A stretch of DNA of 7,774 nucleotides from JAENWH01 sp038248745. Lineage in GTDB: Bacteria > Bacillota > Clostridia > Peptostreptococcales > Anaerovoracaceae. The stretch covers positions 1 through 7,774 of the forward strand of contig JBBRXC010000076.1 of the NCBI GenBank assembly GCA_038248745.1, given 5' to 3'. The stretch's first letter is position 1; each line of letters opens with the position of its first letter. Below, in pieces: positions 5,772 to 7,774 of the stretch. The position numbers were made by a program, and so were the translations under genes. The notes beneath the pieces were generated by a model. The model searched no databases and was not told where the DNA came from. It saw only the letters and a program-made list of their open reading frames with translations.

Positions 5772-6638
5772 ATGGCATCAGGCAATTTGAGAGATATTAA
5801 GAGAAGAATTAAAAGCGTAAACAGTACTGAACATATAACCAACGCGATGAAACTTGTCTCTACAGCAAAATTGAGAAAAGCCAAAAACACCTTTGAAAAA
5901 ACGAGAGAATATTTTCACTATATTACAGAATCTATTGAGGAAGTATTTAATAATACAACAGACATTCCACGAAAATATCTTTCCGGTAACAGAGAGATCA
6001 AAACGACCTGTTATATGATCATAACAAGTTGCAGAGGTCTTTGCGGTGGATTTAACTCTAATGTGATTAAAGCAGCTGAAAAGGCAATGACAAAAGAAAC
6101 AGGGGAAGCCATAATTGTAGCTGTTGGAACAAGAGGAAGAGATTACTTCGTGAAAAGGTCCTATAATGTTCACAGCGAATATTCGGCGCCTCCGGAAAGC
6201 ATCTCTTTCATTGAAACCAAAGAAATAAGTAAACCTATCATTGAAATGTATGATCGTGGTGAAATAGATGAAGTGGTGCTGATTTATACTTCTTTTGTTA
6301 GCATGATGGAACAAAAGGTAAAGACGGTAACATTACTTCCATTCAGTATAGAAAATGACCCAGAGGTGATGAAAACGGAGAAAATGGTTGATTATGAACC
6401 TTCGGTTGAAGAGGTGTTTAATTACCTAGTACCAAAGTACGTTGAAATTATGATTTATGGGGCAATTGTTGAATCTGCAACCTGCGAACATGCGGCAAGA
6501 CGTATTGCGATGGAGAGTGCAACGGATAATGCGAGAGAAATGCTGTCGGATTTATCTTTATACTATAATAGAGCAAGACAAGCCAGTATTACACGAGAAA
6601 TCTGTGAAATTGTTGCTGGTTCAGAGGCACAGAAATAG
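5772..6638 (+). CDS. atpG: F1Fo ATP synthase subunit gamma (rotor shaft)
   Basis: The central shaft that turns inside the alpha3beta3 head and passes rotation from the c-ring to the catalytic sites. It is 288 residues, a normal bacterial length. The N-terminal helix has the family pattern LRDIKRRIKSVNSTEHITNA (6-25) followed by MKLVSTAKLRKA, and the C-terminal helix ends with the signature ITREICEIVAGSEA. The middle motif usually written DRGLCGG reads CRGLCGG (Cys87 to Gly93), so a near-invariant Asp is replaced by Cys, making a C-x3-C pair of Cys87 and Cys91. ATG 5772 follows the purine-rich GAGAGGGGTGA, a fair ribosome site. The atpG stop codon overlaps the ribosome site of atpD. Confidence 0.97.
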   Translation: MASGNLRDIKRRIKSVNSTEHITNAMKLVSTAKLRKAKNTFEKTREYFHYITESIEEVFNNTTDIPRKYLSGNREIKTTCYMIITSCRGLCGGFNSNVIKAAEKAMTKETGEAIIVAVGTRGRDYFVKRSYNVHSEYSAPPESISFIETKEISKPIIEMYDRGEIDEVVLIYTSFVSMMEQKVKTVTLLPFSIENDPEVMKTEKMVDYEPSVEEVFNYLVPKYVEIMIYGAIVESATCEHAARRIAMESATDNAREMLSDLSLYYNRARQASITREICEIVAGSEAQK

Positions 6639-6645
6639 GAGGTGA
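6637..6645 (+). promoter_or_regulatory. Nine-base Shine-Dalgarno that sets the TTG start of atpD
   Basis: AGGAGGTGA, fully complementary to the 16S rRNA 3' end, overlaps the TAG stop of atpG (6636-6638) and lies seven bases before TTG 6653. The unusually long match may offset the weaker start codon. Confidence 0.88.
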
Positions 6646-6652
6646 GAGACTT

Positions 6653-7774
6653 TTGGGTAAAGGAATAATACATCAAATCATTGGTCCAGTACTGGATATA
6701 AAGTTCGAACAGGACCATTTGCCAGAGCTGTTGAACGCGATAATAATTAAAATTGGCGAAAGAGAAATAGTGGCAGAAGTAGCCCAACATGTTGGAGATG
6801 ACGTTGTCAGGTGCATCGCATTATCGTCAACAGACGGATTGACACGAGGTATGGAGGCAACAGATACAGAAGGCCCTATAAGCGTTCCTGTTGGTAAGGA
6901 AGTTCTGGGAAGGCTTTTTAATGTAATTGGAGAGACAATCGACGAGAAGGGACCAGTAGGAACTGAATTGACAAGACCAATTCATAGAGCTGCCCCAGCT
7001 TTTGAAGAACAAAATACAACGACGGAGATTTTTGAAACAGGAATAAAAGTTGTTGACCTGATTGCTCCTTATACAAGAGGAGGCAAAGTTGGTTTGTTTG
7101 GTGGAGCCGGTGTAGGCAAAACGGTTCTCATACAGGAATTAATCAATAACATAGCAAAAGAACATGGTGGAATTTCGGTATTTGCAGGTGTTGGAGAGCG
7201 AACCAGAGAAGGAAATGATCTATATTACGAGATGATAGACTCTGGCGTCATTAAAAAAACTGCCATGGTATTTGGTCAGATGAATGAACCACCTGGAGCC
7301 AGATTTAGAGTGGCTTTAACAGGGTTGACTATGGCCGAGTATTTTAGAGATGAAGAAGGACAAGATGTACTCTTGTTTATTGACAATATATTTAGATTTA
7401 CGCAGGCAGGATCGGAAGTATCGGCGCTCTTGGGACGTGTCCCTTCAGCAGTTGGATACCAGCCTACCCTTGCTACAGAGATGGGCGCATTGCAAGAAAG
7501 AATTACATCCACAAAGAAAGGTTCCATCACATCTGTTCAGGCCATTTATGTGCCAGCAGATGATTTGACTGACCCTGCGCCAGCTACCACATTTGCCCAT
7601 CTGGATGCAACGACTGTTCTTTCCCGCTCAATCACTGAACTAGGTATTTATCCGGCAGTAGATCCGCTTGAATCAACTTCAAGAATAATGGATCCGCTTA
7701 TCATTGGTAATGACCACTATGATACGGCGAGAGACGTTCAGGAAGTATTGCAAAGGTATAAAGATTTGCAGGAT
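6653..7774 (+). CDS. atpD: F1Fo ATP synthase subunit beta, catalytic (3' end outside window)
   Basis: The catalytic subunit that makes or hydrolyses ATP in the F1 head. The window holds 374 codons, still open at the right edge; family members are about 460-470 residues, so roughly 90 are missing, including the DELSEED region. It starts MGKGIIHQIIGPVLDIKF, a typical beta N-terminus, from TTG 6653; no ATG, GTG or other TTG in this frame fits the ribosome site. Visible are the P-loop GGAGVGKT (150-157, Lys156 and Thr157 binding phosphate and Mg2+), the catalytic Glu182 in GERTREG, the Walker B aspartate Asp244 in LLFIDN, and the signature PAVDPLESTS (334-343). All key catalytic residues within the window are present. 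atpC (epsilon) is expected next. Confidence 0.97.
   Translation, partial: MGKGIIHQIIGPVLDIKFEQDHLPELLNAIIIKIGEREIVAEVAQHVGDDVVRCIALSSTDGLTRGMEATDTEGPISVPVGKEVLGRLFNVIGETIDEKGPVGTELTRPIHRAAPAFEEQNTTTEIFETGIKVVDLIAPYTRGGKVGLFGGAGVGKTVLIQELINNIAKEHGGISVFAGVGERTREGNDLYYEMIDSGVIKKTAMVFGQMNEPPGARFRVALTGLTMAEYFRDEEGQDVLLFIDNIFRFTQAGSEVSALLGRVPSAVGYQPTLATEMGALQERITSTKKGSITSVQAIYVPADDLTDPAPATTFAHLDATTVLSRSITELGIYPAVDPLESTSRIMDPLIIGNDHYDTARDVQEVLQRYKDLQD

Noticed and set aside
5778..6314. Long minus-strand open frame (178 codons) antisense to atpG
   Set aside because: The plus strand here clearly encodes gamma with conserved motifs; the reverse reading is rich in Cys, Phe and His, as expected from a complement of coding DNA.
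7350..7568. Plus-strand open frame of 72 codons inside atpD
   Set aside because: It is an alternative frame of the beta subunit gene, whose own frame carries all the conserved motifs.

Overview
The window is a low-GC, AT-rich stretch with strong Gram-positive-type ribosome binding sites. Nearly all of it is taken up by an F1Fo ATP synthase operon, transcribed rightwards in the order atpI-atpB-atpE-atpF-atpH-atpA-atpG-atpD, with atpD cut by the right edge (atpC presumably follows). Gene order, codon use, the c-subunit sequence and the left-hand neighbour all suggest an anaerobic Firmicute of the class Clostridia. The genus cannot be settled from this sequence.

Left edge (1-49): the last 15 codons of a gene that reads like the C-terminus of UDP-N-acetylglucosamine 2-epimerase, a common upstream neighbour of atp operons in Bacillus and Clostridium. 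Next (about 28/94-1398) comes a MATE-family efflux transporter that looks intact except for its start: no ATG, GTG or TTG lies in frame early enough to include the whole first membrane helix. A promoter-like sequence (TTGACA, 18-base spacer, CATAAT) lies across the junction. Positions 1399-1576 are non-coding and hold a good sigma-A type promoter (TTTACT, 16-base spacer, TATAAT, with an A-rich upstream tract), then an 18-base palindrome at the expected 5' end of the atp transcript.

Operon (1577-7774): atpI (c-ring assembly factor), Fo genes atpB (a), atpE (c) and atpF (b), then F1 genes atpH (delta), atpA (alpha), atpG (gamma) and atpD (beta). Spacing is tight: 2 bases between atpI and atpB, a 13-base overlap of atpF and atpH, and 14 bases between atpG and atpD. 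Larger gaps flank only atpE, the gene needed in highest copy number. It has an A/T-rich leader with a 10-base-period direct repeat and a full AGGAGG in front, and a perfect 9-bp hairpin over its stop codon. Three genes (atpB, atpF, atpD) lack an ATG start and have long Shine-Dalgarno matches instead.

The c-subunit carries the ligand set of Na+-translocating c-rings (Gln32, Val63, Glu65, Thr66, Thr67), so the enzyme is predicted to couple ATP to Na+ rather than H+. Phe70 replaces the Tyr seen in the best-studied Na+ ring. Other departures are Ala174/Asp211 in subunit a, where E. coli has the Glu219/His245 pair, and a Cys in place of the near-invariant Asp of the gamma DRGLCG motif. I see no new multi-gene system, RNA gene, CRISPR array or mobile element. 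The interest lies in ion specificity, expression control around atpE, and the odd MATE start.
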